A stretch of DNA of 64,000 bases from Rhizophagus clarus. Its lineage: Eukaryota > Glomeromycota > Glomeromycetes > Glomerales > Glomeraceae. The first letter of the stretch is position 1; the number at the start of each line of letters is the position of its first letter. Positions 45,283 to 56,042 of the stretch are shown here, piece by piece. The notes below the pieces were generated by a model that did not search any database, was not told where the DNA came from, and saw only the letters and a list, made by a program, of their open reading frames with translations. A program made the translations under genes and the position numbers. The DNA lies in assembly GCA_015698045.1 (NCBI GenBank), contig BLAL01000262.1, forward strand, positions 1,118,501 through 1,182,500, read 5' to 3'.

Positions 45283-48200
45283 TTAATCTAAGGAAGCTAC
45301 AAATGGCTCAGTAGAGATGGTGTAAGGGGGTAATCCATAGGAAAGTCGTAAGAAGCATTTTAAATAATGAACAAGGTTGGTTTGTTTCACTCCTTCAGGT
45401 TCCTCCCACCAAGGTTGGTTTACCAAAAATTCTGGCTTCATATCAGGTCGTATTTTCCCTAAAGTAAATCCAATAATGCAATCATGAAGGATAGTTCCAT
45501 ATGGAAGGTTCTTTTTGCACATTGTACAATAAGTATGAATATGATGGTTTTCTATGTCACATTCAAAGGTGCATCTACTTCCTCCTCTATTGATAGGTTG
45601 ACCAGCAATTACTTGCTTTATTTGAATAAACTCTTGGAATAATTCTTGTAATTCTTCCTTTGAAAAATAATATGCAGGAGTTTGGACTCCTTCTATATCA
45701 TCATTTAAAATTAAAATATCTTGGCCTTCTTCTAGCCATTCTTCCTGATAGTTTGGATGATCTTCTTGGTCGTGTATTTGCTGGTAGTATTCTTGCCAAT
45801 CTCTTTCATAGTCTGATCCTAAAGTGCTATTATCATTTTCCCAACATATACATTGAATTTCTTCACAGTTTTCACATGGTTGAGGATAAATAATTTCGTA
45901 TATTTCTGCTACTGGTTTGGTAGTGATGTCTTCTTCAGAATCTGCTTCATAATCTTCCTCTTCTATAGGGGTTAAAGTAATTGGAGCAGATAAAGTATGT
46001 TTAGTAGGTCCAGAATATGTTTCTAATTCAATTAGGAAACAGAATGTTTCTTCAGGAGTTCTAGATAATGCATCAGCATTGGCATTAAGTTTTCCTGGTC
46101 TGTGTTTGATCTCAAAGTCGTACTGCTGTAATTCCATTACCCAGCGGGCTCTTCTTCCTTTTGGCATCTTGGAAGTCTTTAACCATTTGAGGGCAGAGTG
46201 GTCAGTAATGATGGTGAATGGTCTTAATCCTAAGTAGTGTTGAAAATATTTTATGGCCCATACTACAGCCAAACACTCTTGGTCTGTTACAGAGTAGTTC
46301 TTTTCTGCTGGATTAAGGCTTCTGCTCGCATAGGCAATTACATGTTCTTTACCATCTTCTTTTATTTGAGATAATACAGCACCTAATCCAATTCCAGAGG
46401 CGTCAGTATAGATAATGAAAGGTTTGTCGAAATCTGGATAACTTAGTACAGGGGCTTTAATTAGGATCTCCTTTAGTCTGTCAAAGGCTTGCTGTTGCTT
46501 TTCCTCCCAGTTGAAAGGAGCATCTTTCTTTAACAAAGTGAGCATTGGTCTTGCAATTCGGGAGAAATCCTTAATAAATTTCCTATAATAGGAGAATAAT
46601 CCAAGAGCAGCTCTTAATTGAATTAGGTTTGTTGGTATTGGGTAATTCTTGACTTTGTCAATCTTTTCTGGGTCTGGTTTGATGCCATCTCTTCCTACTA
46701 CATGTCCTAGGAAGTGTATATTAGGTAATGCAAAATAGCATTTCTTTAATTTTATTTTTAGGTTGGAATTTCTGAGCGCTTGAAAAACTTGAGCTATATG
46801 GTCCATGTGTTGCTCAAAGGTTCCTTTGGTGTAGATGATTACATCATCCAAATACACGGCTACAAAGTCATTCAAAAATTCTTGTAGCACTCTATTCATT
46901 AGTCTTTGAAATGTACCAGGAGCATAGCTTAACCCAAAAGGCATGACTAGGAATTCATACAATCCAAAGGGAGTTACAAAGGCAGTCTTTTCTATATCAG
47001 CTTCGTCCATGGCTACTTGCCAATAACCACTGGCAAGATCCAAGGTAGTGAACCATTTGGCTCGTCCAAAACTTTCCAACAGGTCGTCAATTCTAGGGAG
47101 TGGGTAGGCATCTGCTTTTGTAATAGCATTTAGTTTTCTATAATCAATGCAGATTCGCTTATCTTCTCCTTTCTTATCCACAATTACAACAGGTGAAGCC
47201 CAGGGGCTACATGATTTTCTTATGATTCCATTTTCTTCCATTTTTACAATTTCTTCCTTTAGAAATTCTTTATTTTTAGGATTAATTCTGTAGGGTGCTT
47301 GAGAAATGGGTCGTGCATCTCCAATATAAATTTTGTGTTTTATGAGATTTGTTCTACCAATCTTAGTCTGACTTTTGGCACAAATATCTTTGAAGGATGT
47401 AAGCAAATTGTTGAATAGTTGTTGCTGGTGCACATCCAAAGGTCCAAGGTTAAGTTTATGAGGCTCTTCTTGGGTGGCAGTGGCGGCTAAATAAATGGCT
47501 GGATTTTCATCCTCACTTTCTTCTATCTTTTCCTCAGATTCTTCATATGGGGTATGGTCAGTCCAAGGGTTAAATTCTAGGTCAGATAGATCAGAAAAAT
47601 CATCAGTTAAATCTGAAAGATAGAGAGGAGATTCTTCTATTTCTTCCTCTTCATATTCTTCACTATCAGTTTCCTCTTCATCATAGGACTCAGCAGGTCG
47701 TCCTCTAGTGCATTGCATAGGAACAGTAATTCGTTTCTTTCTCCACAAGATAGTCAGTGTACCTTCTTCCCAATCCAAATTGGCTTTGACCTTTTTAAGC
47801 CAATCATTTTCAAGAATAAAAACTTCATCTGTAGAATCCAATACTTGAATGTTGAGGTTGATGAGATGAGATTTTACTTCTATAGGAAAATCTTTTACTT
47901 CCCCTAAGGATCTAACTTTAGTACCATTGGCAGTTACAATTACTAAGTTGGAAGGCCCATTTATAGAATATCCAAGTCGTTTCATGAGCTTTTTGGTGAT
48001 GATACTAGTGGCAGCACCACTATCAATGATGGCTGAAATAGGTTCTCCATCTACTCTCAATTGGCATCTGGCAGCAGTAGTAGGAGCATCATTGGCTGAG
48101 GAGATAAAATTGGTCTCTCTAGTTCTCTTCACACTTTTGAGCATGGCACTTCTATATTTTGGAATTTGAGATGAGGCTTGTCCAATAGTTAAGCCACAAG

Positions 48201-49980
48201 GAAGGTCTTTAATGTATTGGGCAATGTCAAATTCAGTCACATTTTCAATAGGTGCGGGTCTCATTTTAAATTTTCTTTTGATCTTTTGAGCTTTAATGGT
48301 GGATGGAGTAGTTTCTGCTGAAGGAACAACTGGAATAATATATTCCTCTCCTCCTTCATCCATTTCATCTCCTGTTCTCACTCTTTTTCTTAGTTGTCTT
48401 TCTTTTCCAGATTCTGAACGAGTATTTACATATACTTCATATTCAGCTTCATCCTCCTCTTCCTCATCATAGGAGTAGTATTCTTCTTCTTCAACATATT
48501 CTTCATCCAGGAAATTAACAGGTCTGGTGAAAAGTTTTCTACTATTATTATTATTATTATTTCCTGAGTTGTTATTTCTATTACTTCTGCACTCTCTGGA
48601 GATATGTCCTACTTTCCCACATTTGAAACAGGTTAGTTTAGTTTTATCTCTAGCCTTTTCTGTAGTCGCTCTAAAATTTCTAGGCTTGCTATTATTGTTA
48701 CTATTATTTTGAGCTAGCAATGCTGATGATAAGGTTGCATAATTAAGAGTCAATTGTTGGAGTTGTTGAGTTAATGCATCTATATCTGGGTCATTCTTGC
48801 TAGTGGAAGATCCAGCAACAGGAGTGATTGGTAAAGGAGCATTTTCCTTCACAGCAACAGGAACATTTAAAGAAACTGACTTTGTAGGAACATAATTATA
48901 TCCAGTTTCTACCAATTTTGCACGGGTAATTGCATCATTTAAAGTAGTAGGATTGTTAGTGGATACTAAAGGAGTCAGCAGAGGGTTTAGTCCATACAAA
49001 TACATTCGCACTTGTAATGCAGCAGGAACAGGTGGAGGATCAGTAGTTCCATTCACTTTTCTTAAGACTTTCTTGAATCTTCTAGAGTAGTCTACAACTT
49101 TTTCTTCAGCTGTTTGTCTGATAGTCATCAGTTCATAGTGCCATTGATTTTTCTTAGTTTCAGGAGAGAAATATGCTTCAAACTGGTGTACAAAACTGGC
49201 ATTTTGGTTTGTATTATCATTCCAAACAGTAAGACCATTACCATTGGCTCTGAACCAGTCATGGGCTGCATCCTTCAAGTATCCTGCAGCAATAGCTATT
49301 CTTCTGTTACCTGTCCACTGATTAGTATTAGCAGCTGTTTCAAAACATTCCAACCATTCATAAGGGTCCTCATCATCTTTTCCATGAAAGTTATCTACTT
49401 TGGCTATAGTTAATTCACGAGGAGGTGGAGCATTTCCTAATGCAGTGGTCAACTGTGTAATATTTTGGCCATTAGTACCAAAAATAGTAGTTAAAACTGC
49501 AGTAAGTTGATCTTGATTCATAGTTTCAGGAGGTGCTTCTGGTGGAGGTAGGTTGTGGTATAGATTATATAGCTTGGTGGTTTGATATTCAGTAGGTGCA
49601 GAGGAGTATCCTTGGGTTTCTTCACAAAGAGCAGGTATATAATATAATAATTCTAGTATAGGAGTGCTAAGGGTGGAAAATAGTATGCTTTTTAGAATTT
49701 CAGTAGTAAGGTCAGCAGCAGTATTCAGTTCAGCGATATTTTCTTTTAGTTTGGCAAAGGTAATAACAGTGCAAAGGTTGTAGTTTCTAGCAAAATGATT
49801 ATCTTTAATCCAATTCCAAAAGTTAAAGAATCCAGTAGGATGTTGGTTATAAAGTATTTCTCCTGATGGGGTATAACAAAAATTACAATAAGGAGCTCTT
49901 TCAAAGGCAGGTCTTCTTCTTTGAAGGTGCTTATTTCTGTGATGTTTTCTTTGGCTCTTTTTAGTACCGTAATATGGCAT
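45283..49980 (-). CDS. Gag-protease-reverse transcriptase-RNase H polyprotein
   Basis: 1565 codons from ATG 49980. Gag-like region about 150-400 (YEWLECFETAANTNQW..., YLYGLNP); CCHC knuckle C451-C464 (CFKCGKVGHISREC); very acidic linker 487-515; aspartic protease with IDSGAATS at 652-659; reverse transcriptase about 870-1100 with LDLASGYWQV and YLDD at 1043-1046; RNase H from YTDAS 1191 through DHSAL to NADALSR about 1306. Residues ~1310-1565 are an unusual acidic extension with PCENCEEIQCICW and a C/H cluster (CTFECDIENHHIHTYCTMCK) that might bind zinc. The first 140 residues (basic, with CNFC) are also not standard gag. No stops, so this copy looks coding-competent. Confidence 0.95.
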   Translation of the reverse strand: MPYYGTKKSQRKHHRNKHLQRRRPAFERAPYCNFCYTPSGEILYNQHPTGFFNFWNWIKDNHFARNYNLCTVITFAKLKENIAELNTAADLTTEILKSILFSTLSTPILELLYYIPALCEETQGYSSAPTEYQTTKLYNLYHNLPPPEAPPETMNQDQLTAVLTTIFGTNGQNITQLTTALGNAPPPRELTIAKVDNFHGKDDEDPYEWLECFETAANTNQWTGNRRIAIAAGYLKDAAHDWFRANGNGLTVWNDNTNQNASFVHQFEAYFSPETKKNQWHYELMTIRQTAEEKVVDYSRRFKKVLRKVNGTTDPPPVPAALQVRMYLYGLNPLLTPLVSTNNPTTLNDAITRAKLVETGYNYVPTKSVSLNVPVAVKENAPLPITPVAGSSTSKNDPDIDALTQQLQQLTLNYATLSSALLAQNNSNNNSKPRNFRATTEKARDKTKLTCFKCGKVGHISRECRSNRNNNSGNNNNNNSRKLFTRPVNFLDEEYVEEEEYYSYDEEEEDEAEYEVYVNTRSESGKERQLRKRVRTGDEMDEGGEEYIIPVVPSAETTPSTIKAQKIKRKFKMRPAPIENVTEFDIAQYIKDLPCGLTIGQASSQIPKYRSAMLKSVKRTRETNFISSANDAPTTAARCQLRVDGEPISAIIDSGAATSIITKKLMKRLGYSINGPSNLVIVTANGTKVRSLGEVKDFPIEVKSHLINLNIQVLDSTDEVFILENDWLKKVKANLDWEEGTLTILWRKKRITVPMQCTRGRPAESYDEEETDSEEYEEEEIEESPLYLSDLTDDFSDLSDLEFNPWTDHTPYEESEEKIEESEDENPAIYLAATATQEEPHKLNLGPLDVHQQQLFNNLLTSFKDICAKSQTKIGRTNLIKHKIYIGDARPISQAPYRINPKNKEFLKEEIVKMEENGIIRKSCSPWASPVVIVDKKGEDKRICIDYRKLNAITKADAYPLPRIDDLLESFGRAKWFTTLDLASGYWQVAMDEADIEKTAFVTPFGLYEFLVMPFGLSYAPGTFQRLMNRVLQEFLNDFVAVYLDDVIIYTKGTFEQHMDHIAQVFQALRNSNLKIKLKKCYFALPNIHFLGHVVGRDGIKPDPEKIDKVKNYPIPTNLIQLRAALGLFSYYRKFIKDFSRIARPMLTLLKKDAPFNWEEKQQQAFDRLKEILIKAPVLSYPDFDKPFIIYTDASGIGLGAVLSQIKEDGKEHVIAYASRSLNPAEKNYSVTDQECLAVVWAIKYFQHYLGLRPFTIITDHSALKWLKTSKMPKGRRARWVMELQQYDFEIKHRPGKLNANADALSRTPEETFCFLIELETYSGPTKHTLSAPITLTPIEEEDYEADSEEDITTKPVAEIYEIIYPQPCENCEEIQCICWENDNSTLGSDYERDWQEYYQQIHDQEDHPNYQEEWLEEGQDILILNDDIEGVQTPAYYFSKEELQELFQEFIQIKQVIAGQPINRGGSRCTFECDIENHHIHTYCTMCKKNLPYGTILHDCIIGFTLGKIRPDMKPEFLVNQPWWEEPEGVKQTNLVHYLKCFLRLSYGLPPYTISTEPFVASLD

Positions 49981-50062
49981 TCAATTGGGTGCAAGTACGT
50001 CTGCAATTGTTTTTCTTCTCAAATACATCTGAGAGATCCAGTATAGACAGTTCGTTGCTATA

Positions 50063-50079
50063 CCTGGCAGGAATCACCA
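50063..50079 (-). other. Candidate primer-binding site
   Basis: Two bases inside the 5' LTR the minus strand reads TGGTGATTCCTGCCAGG. TGG complements the universal tRNA 3' CCA, and the position is right for minus-strand priming. The cognate tRNA was not identified. Confidence 0.6.
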
Positions 50080-50081
50080 AT

Positions 50082-50526
50082 TGTTACTCTGGTCAGTTCG
50101 TCGATCAGGTAACTATGACTTGGAGACAGGGATGCAATAGATATGTCTCAAGTCCAATCAACAAGACACACTATTCACAAAGGGACAGTTCGTTTATAAG
50201 GTAAAAGAGTTTATTTATTAATTATATGAACTTGTTATTATAACTTTGTTATTACACTCTCTGATCTTTTTCAACTAAAAAGAAATTTCAGGATATTTAT
50301 ACAAAATAAAATATATTTAAAAATATAACAAATAAATCTAATATATCAAATAAAACTAATAAATCAAATAAATAAAATAAATCAATTAAATCAAATAAAT
50401 CAAATAAATCAAATAAAACTGATATATCAAATAAATCGGAAATATCAAAAATAACAGGCTATGATGGCTTTGGCTTAGGCGGCTCTATATACTTTGCCAC
50501 AATGTCACGTGATTACTACGCCAACA
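50082..50526 (-). repeat. 5' LTR
   Basis: 445 bp, same sequence as the 3' LTR except one base seen by eye. It would carry the element's promoter; no specific TATA box was singled out because the U3-like part is uniformly AT-rich. Confidence 0.95.
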
Positions 50527-51293
50527 ACATTTAATGATTTTCAAATGTATTATTTCACCTGTGAAGAATACTATTATCTTTCGAAAATGTATCTCAATTA
50601 ATAATCAATTCTGATAACAACTCAATCCATAATTATACTAAATCTAACAATACTTTTATGTTTTATCACGAACAACCTGAAATTAAGAAAATTTATCAAG
50701 TAACATGTGAAATGGTTTCACATACATTCATAGCTTGGTTCTTAAACAAGACTTTTTTTGGCAATCAATTCATTCATAACGAATATAACATCAAGAATTT
50801 TCCAAAAGACATCAGGAAAATCTTAAGTTTCATTTGAAAAAAGACTTAATTCATTATTCGACATCAAAACAGATGTATGATCAAAATTTTGATTTATTTC
50901 AGGGATTTATTCAAGATTACTGCAATTTTGAAAATATGGTAAACACTAACGCTAATAGAGATTTATTTAGTCATTCTCAATACTATGATGCAAATTTTCT
51001 TCCTATTAATTCTCAACTCGATTATAATCAATTTTTTGATCTCAAAATATTAAAGATAGTCATAATCAAGGTTATTATGACAATAATTTCTTTCAAATTT
51101 AGTATTGTTAATCAAAGGTTTTCTTTCATTTCGTTTCTAACTGAAAAATAATTGTTTGTATATTCAAGATTAATAATGGTTTAATTGTCTTTTTCATGAA
51201 TTTTGTATATGAGGTTTTAGAATCAAATTATTATTTAGTTTGGAATTATTTTTTTGTATTATTCCCAATTTACCTAATATTTGTCTCATTTAC

Positions 51294-51470
51294 CCTACGA
51301 AAAAAAAGTGTCCGGATTTTGTACGGAATTTATCCAGAACATAACCTTACAAATTCCGGACATCTTCATTGTCCGGAAAATGTTCCAAAACGTGATCGTT
51401 TCCGGACGTCGGGTATTTTTCCAAAATTTGTCCAGATCCAGAATTTGTCCGGAAAATGATTTCGTACATA
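51294..51470. mobile_element. Partial CCCTA...TGTCCGG MITE relic
   Basis: It begins ACCCTACGAAAAAAAAGTGTCCGG and contains ATTCCGGACATC, TTGTCCGGAAAATGTTCC and AATTTGTCCGGAAAATG, the motifs of the family at 35502. The far end is not identifiable. Short and diverged. Confidence 0.5.
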
Positions 51471-51558
51471 ATAAAGGATGATATCTTCATAATAGAACAA
51501 TTTTTTTTTTAATTTTGTATTATGTTATACCAGAAATGTTTTTTCGTACAACGTATAC

Positions 51559-51874
51559 ATGTGACCGAATTCCGCAAGTCCGAAATCACGAGACGAAACT
51601 CTGGCCGCATGGGCGGCATGGCCGAAATTATTTTGTAATTCTGGCCAAATTTTGTAGTTCCGGCCAGATATATCACGTGACATCTGATAAAAGTTTAGCC
51701 ACCAGGCAAAAATGGAAATTTTATGATTTTTATGTTACACTATTGGCACATAAAATTCATAATGCAGGCCAAAATTTATAGTGCTGGCCAGATGAGCCAG
51801 AGTGGCGGCTCCATGGACAATTTCCGAAACTGAAATCTGAAATTATGCCAAAATTATCAAAGTTTCGGTCACAT
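51559..51874. mobile_element. Putative MITE with ATGTGACCGAA ends
   Basis: ATGTGACCGAA at the left and TTCGGTCACAT at the right are inverted. The interior has several CTGGCC/GGCCAG and CCGAAAT motifs and is GC-richer than its surroundings. No clear target duplication, so the call is tentative. Confidence 0.4.
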
Positions 51875-52640
51875 TTTTTTTAATAATAATATCATTATCT
51901 ATGACTATTATACTTGCATTCAAAACTGCATTTCTGCTTATTTGACTAATGTACATATTATTTTTTGAATAAATTCGTTTATTATAATCATTTATTTTTA
52001 ATTTTTAGGAAGATACACGGATTACTTATTATTAAATTTGAATACACTTTGTCGATCTATAACATCTTTTCGACCAATAAAAGTATACTTACTGTATATC
52101 ATTCATAAATGTACAGTATTTTAAACATATAAATAAAAAAATATTTCCCCTAAAATTCAGTTATAAAATCTTTCTACATAAGCCATGTATACTCAAAAAA
52201 AAAAAGCTAAGGCAAAAAAAAAGTTCCGTCAAAAGTTTGGCATCATGTATTTTTCTAAAAATGTATCTATTATGGTAATACAAATTCGCAAAGCAATGAA
52301 TTATTAAATGATATATGGCTAAGTGGTTGCTTGAATAAAAAATTCAACTATTCTAAAAAGTTTTATTTATATACAATGCAAATTTTTTTGGGAACCTGTC
52401 ATACTTATCGACAACTCTTTGAGACGAAAAGAATGTAGCATACTTTGTCTCCAAAACATTTTTTTTTAACATTTGAAATTTCATAAGTAAATATTTTATG
52501 ATATGAATGATTTTATTTATAAAAACCAATCAATAAACGGTTTCCCAAAAATTATTAATTTTCTCACAATGAATTCAACCTTGGGAGTTACACATGTTAG
52601 CGAAAAAACTGAAGAAAAATTTTTATATCTGCAACTGCGT
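51875..52640. other. AT-rich spacer
   Basis: Nothing recognised apart from poly-A tracts. Confidence 0.4.
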
Positions 52641-52900
52641 TCATTTATCTAATATTTTACAATAAGGATGATAGCGCTTAGAGAGTCAAGTCCGCCTTTA
52701 TAATCTCTTGTCGCTTTAGAAAAATACAAAATATATGACAAAAAAAAACTTATCTCTATAATAATGGAATGTATGATTATAATATCATTAATTATAAAAT
52801 TAACATGCTGATTTTTTTCGTTACTTATTAATATCATTAATCAACAACAATTATAAACAAATCCGATTTGCCATAATTTTTTATATAGTGAAAGGCATTT
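52641..52900. repeat. Dispersed repeat, partner of 57828-58070
   Basis: Both regions share TCTAATATTTTACAATAAG, GATGATNGC, CAAGTCCG, AAAAAACTTATCTC, GGAAT.TGTGATTA-like blocks and AACAAATCCGATTTG in the same order and strand, with indels between. No ORF is preserved. It may be an old segmental or gene duplication. Confidence 0.5.
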
Positions 52901-52917
52901 TTATATCGAGTATTGCC

Positions 52918-53044
52918 AAATATCGCCGCCAGTGATTATCACCTTACCAGAATTAGTATAGAATTTTGGGCAGAATTAAAAATGTTATGAAACTCCGCCC
53001 GCTAATATTTGCTAATGCTGGTGATGATCACCATGCGGCGATTT
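52918..53044. mobile_element. Small palindromic MITE-like element
   Basis: AAATATCGCCGCCAGTGATT at the left pairs with GATCACCATGCGGCGATTT at the right (AATCGCCGC core plus GTGAT.ATCACC). About 127 bp, GC-richer than the flanks; target duplication not evident. It could instead be a hairpin of unknown role. Confidence 0.4.
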
Positions 53045-53066
53045 CTTGACATATTCATTATTATAT

Positions 53067-53683
53067 CCCTATAAAAAATATGTGTCCGGATAATGTCCGG
53101 ATAATGTCCAGAAAATGTCCAGAAAAATTGTCCGGAAATTCTGGACACTGTTTGTCCGGAAACTGTTCCGAAAACACTGCATTTCCGGATATTAGGAATT
53201 TGTCCTGAAATTGTCCAGAAATATATTTTTGTAAAATTTTGCCACAAAAGATGATCAATGGATAGATGATCATCATTATTCCTTAACCCAGAATTTCTAT
53301 ATCATAGATATATAGTATTTTTGCCTGCTCTGCAATTTTAATTAGTACGACAGAAAAGATTTTGAATGTCAGTTTTGTGCTTTTTGCATTTTTTTACAAA
53401 ATTAATTTATCCTTTTTTGGAAATAGTATCCAGAATTTGTCCTGAACTTTTTCATGTCCGGAATTTGTCTATCTGGTTTTTTTGCTATGTCCAGAATTTG
53501 TCCAGGTTTAACTGTCTGGAATTTGTCCAAAATTTTATACCGAACAAATACTGGATGAATTCTGGACAAAGTTAGGAAATGTCAAAATTTTAAGTATCAG
53601 AAGTGTGTCAGACATGTACCAAAAAAGTGGACATTTTCCGGACATTTTTGATAACATTTTCCGGACATTTATTTTTTATAGGG
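53067..53683. mobile_element. 617-bp CCCTATAAAAAAT MITE (inverted relative to 35502)
   Basis: CCCTATAAAAAATATGTG at the left and ATTTATTTTTTATAGGG at the right; TAT at 53064-53066 and 53684-53686 is the 3-bp duplication. The interior is nearly the reverse complement of the copy in hAT copy 2, so the family was recently active. Confidence 0.88.
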
Positions 53684-53689
53684 TATATA

Positions 53690-55503
53690 AAGTTATAAAA
53701 AAAAATTTATAATACTAATAGGAAATTGCATTATTACATTATTATTATTCGTAGTTTATCTGTAAAACATGATTACAAAGTTTTTTTTCTAATCATATGT
53801 TTAGCGAAAAAATCTAGAAAATATCATGAGTACTCAGCATGAATATGAGACAAGTGAGCTTCTGTATACAGCACCATACATATGTGATAGTAGCACAAAA
53901 AACAACATTAAAAATATTTTGCAAAAATCTAATTACTTAAGATCTTAATTAAATGAACTATAGTTTATTTTTTATGCGAATTAATTTAATTTCGAATTGA
54001 ACGTCATACTACTGGATAACGCTCACGTAGCGGACAAAAAAATTCATGTGATCGTTTTTTTCTCATAGTACATAAACATACAGTATATTGCATATTATTG
54101 CATATTATTGCATATTTATTTCAATAATTTCTGCGGAATTAAATTTAAAGGCGAAGTTTAAGATTAGGATGTAATATGCCACAACGTGACACAATGACAC
54201 ATCCTCATTAAAAATAACAATTTCTAATAAATTGTATAGCTTATTTATTTATTAATAATAACAAAAAATTAATAAATATCATGATTTAATATTGGCGAGA
54301 ATAGATTTGGTTCACAATTAACTTTATAATAAAGGACGTCTCTTAAAATACCTTTTAATATATGTACAGATGAACGGAATAATGTGTCGTTATTTCCGTT
54401 TATCATAATGTAAATCTGAAAAAGATTTGGTTTCACTAATTTTAAATTCATCATCTATTTTCAACGGACATACATATTAATCCTTTCACTATCTATATGT
54501 TACCATTGAAAAACTACTTTATTATCATTTATAAAAAGAAATATATGCTGTAAGAATCGGGCCTACGATATTCCATGGATAGAATTTTTATGCGGCCACA
54601 CTAAAATATCTTTATTTAATATACGGTATCACATATTATAAAAAAATATTACGGAAGTTTGAAGTGAAACAATTTCCTTTTTTCTTTCATAAAAACAGCT
54701 TTATTTGTTTTTTGAAAAAAGGAGAATTTTAAATTCATTCGAAAATATACCGTAATAGCCAAATTGTCTTACGAATAATTGTAATAATTAAAAATTTTTT
54801 TATTTATACAATGATTCCAAATTAACTAAAATGTTTTTATTTCAATTTACAGTATTCATTAAAAATAGACGAGTCTTTGAAGTTAATAATATTACGTCCC
54901 TTTTTTTGTGAACTAATTCATCGGCCGATAGAAATCACATGTTTGTTTTAAACTTGCCAAATCGGCAATGTTTACATGAATAAGAAAAAAAAGAAGTCAA
55001 AAATAAGTTAACGGTTACTAATAGAAGACCCGCAATAACAAAAATACATCATTTATTGACATTCGAAGGTCCCTTTTTAAAAAAATACATTTTTAGTAAA
55101 ATATTAAAAGTATTACATATGTTATTCACTAACAAAATTTTGTTTGCAACAATATACTATGATAAGCTCTAAATCCGTATATTGGTTAACCATAATGAAG
55201 TATAGCTCGCGCCACTATAATCAAACAAACGAGTGAGTTTTCAAGAACAAAATTTCTTATCATAAAAAGCAGGATACTTTAAAGTTTTTGCAATTTAACT
55301 GTACTAAAATTTCATTTTACTCAATGTTATACGATATCTAATAGATTATTTCCCGCCAATGATTTTCAAAAAAAGAGAGAAAAAATAAATAGGGTAAATT
55401 GAAAGAAACGAAAAAATAATTCCAATTTCACGAATCTTATGCAACATGATTTGAACATTTAAAATTGGGTCCGCAAACAAAAATTATTCGAATAGGTATG
55501 ATA
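53690..55503. other. AT-rich region without recognised genes
   Basis: No open frame with coding character or terminal repeats was found. Confidence 0.4.
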
Positions 55504-56022
55504 TTATTGAATCAAATTTCGAATATCTGAACTAGATAATGGTGTAATAATAATATTTGTCCGAGGAGAATATATAGTTATTCCGAGTGAATTAAGCAAA
55601 GGAAAGACATTACTAGTAGTCTGAGACAAATTTTGATCGTTGTATTGTGAGAAAAATTGTGGGGGAGATTCGTTATTGGATGTAGTTTGATGATAACTAT
55701 GACCAACGTTATTGTTTAAAGCGTCATTGAAAATTGGCTGTTGATAATTATGGTCAGAAGAAATAATATCGTCGTTATTGTTTGAAGTGCTGTTGGGTGT
55801 GAATTGCTGATAATTATTACGGTCAGTAAAAAAACTTGTAATCGCAGAAAAATCATTGTTCAACACGGCGATACCATTATTGCAGCTGCAAGAAGGATTA
55901 TCGCAGTTGTTATCCACTTGAGTTGCAGTTGTTGCAGTTGTTTGTGAAAAATTGTTGTTGATGAATCCAGTAATATTGGATTCATGGATATTATTATCAA
56001 TGTTGTTTTGTAAAGGATTCAT
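55504..56022 (-). CDS. Asn/Gln/Ser-rich protein of unknown function
   Basis: 172 codons from ATG 56022, unspliced as read. The N-terminal 140 residues are dominated by Asn, Ser, Gln and Thr (for example NNIHESNITGFINNNFSQTT) with one Cys-rich spot (CDNPSCSC). The last 35 residues are more ordered and hydrophobic (FPLLNSLGITIYSP, IIITPLSSSDIRNLIQ). There is no signal peptide. A GTA/ATA microsatellite lies directly upstream (56023-56042). Low-complexity regulatory or prion-like proteins have such composition, but no domain identifies it. It could be the N-terminal exon of a longer gene. Confidence 0.5.
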   Translation of the reverse strand: MNPLQNNIDNNIHESNITGFINNNFSQTTATTATQVDNNCDNPSCSCNNGIAVLNNDFSAITSFFTDRNNYQQFTPNSTSNNNDDIISSDHNYQQPIFNDALNNNVGHSYHQTTSNNESPPQFFSQYNDQNLSQTTSNVFPLLNSLGITIYSPRTNIIITPLSSSDIRNLIQ

Positions 56023-56042
56023 GTAATAATAATAATAATAGT

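Larger units (their letters stand above)
41919..50526 (-). mobile_element. Full-length Ty3/gypsy LTR retrotransposon
   Basis: Two 445-bp LTRs (41919-42363 and 50082-50526) beginning TGTTAC and ending AACA bracket 7.7 kb. They are flanked by ACAT on both sides (41915-41918 and 50527-50530), a 4-bp duplication. By eye the LTRs differ at one base (T at 42359, C at 50522). Genes run leftwards: gag-pro-RT-RH, integrase, a third ORF, and one antisense ORF. RT before integrase places it in the Ty3/gypsy (Metaviridae) type. The near-identical LTRs imply very recent insertion. Confidence 0.95.
41685..51102 (+). pseudogene. Second member of the 14597-gene family, split by the LTR retrotransposon
   Basis: The N-terminal part 41685-41918 (Asn/Gln/Ser-rich, then VTYPNFNMNPSLQ and KYSFFYA) and the C-terminal part 50531-51102 (FNDFQMYY...CEE..., FENVSQLIIN, TFMFYHEQPEIKKIYQVTCE, NKTFFGNQFIHNEY, LIHY, NQGYYDNNFFQI) flank the retrotransposon with ACAT duplicated. 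Relative to the minus-strand gene at 13871-14597 it also has single-base losses after CEE and after HNEY, so decay predates or accompanies insertion. It is on the opposite strand to the retrotransposon genes. Function unknown. Confidence 0.7.
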
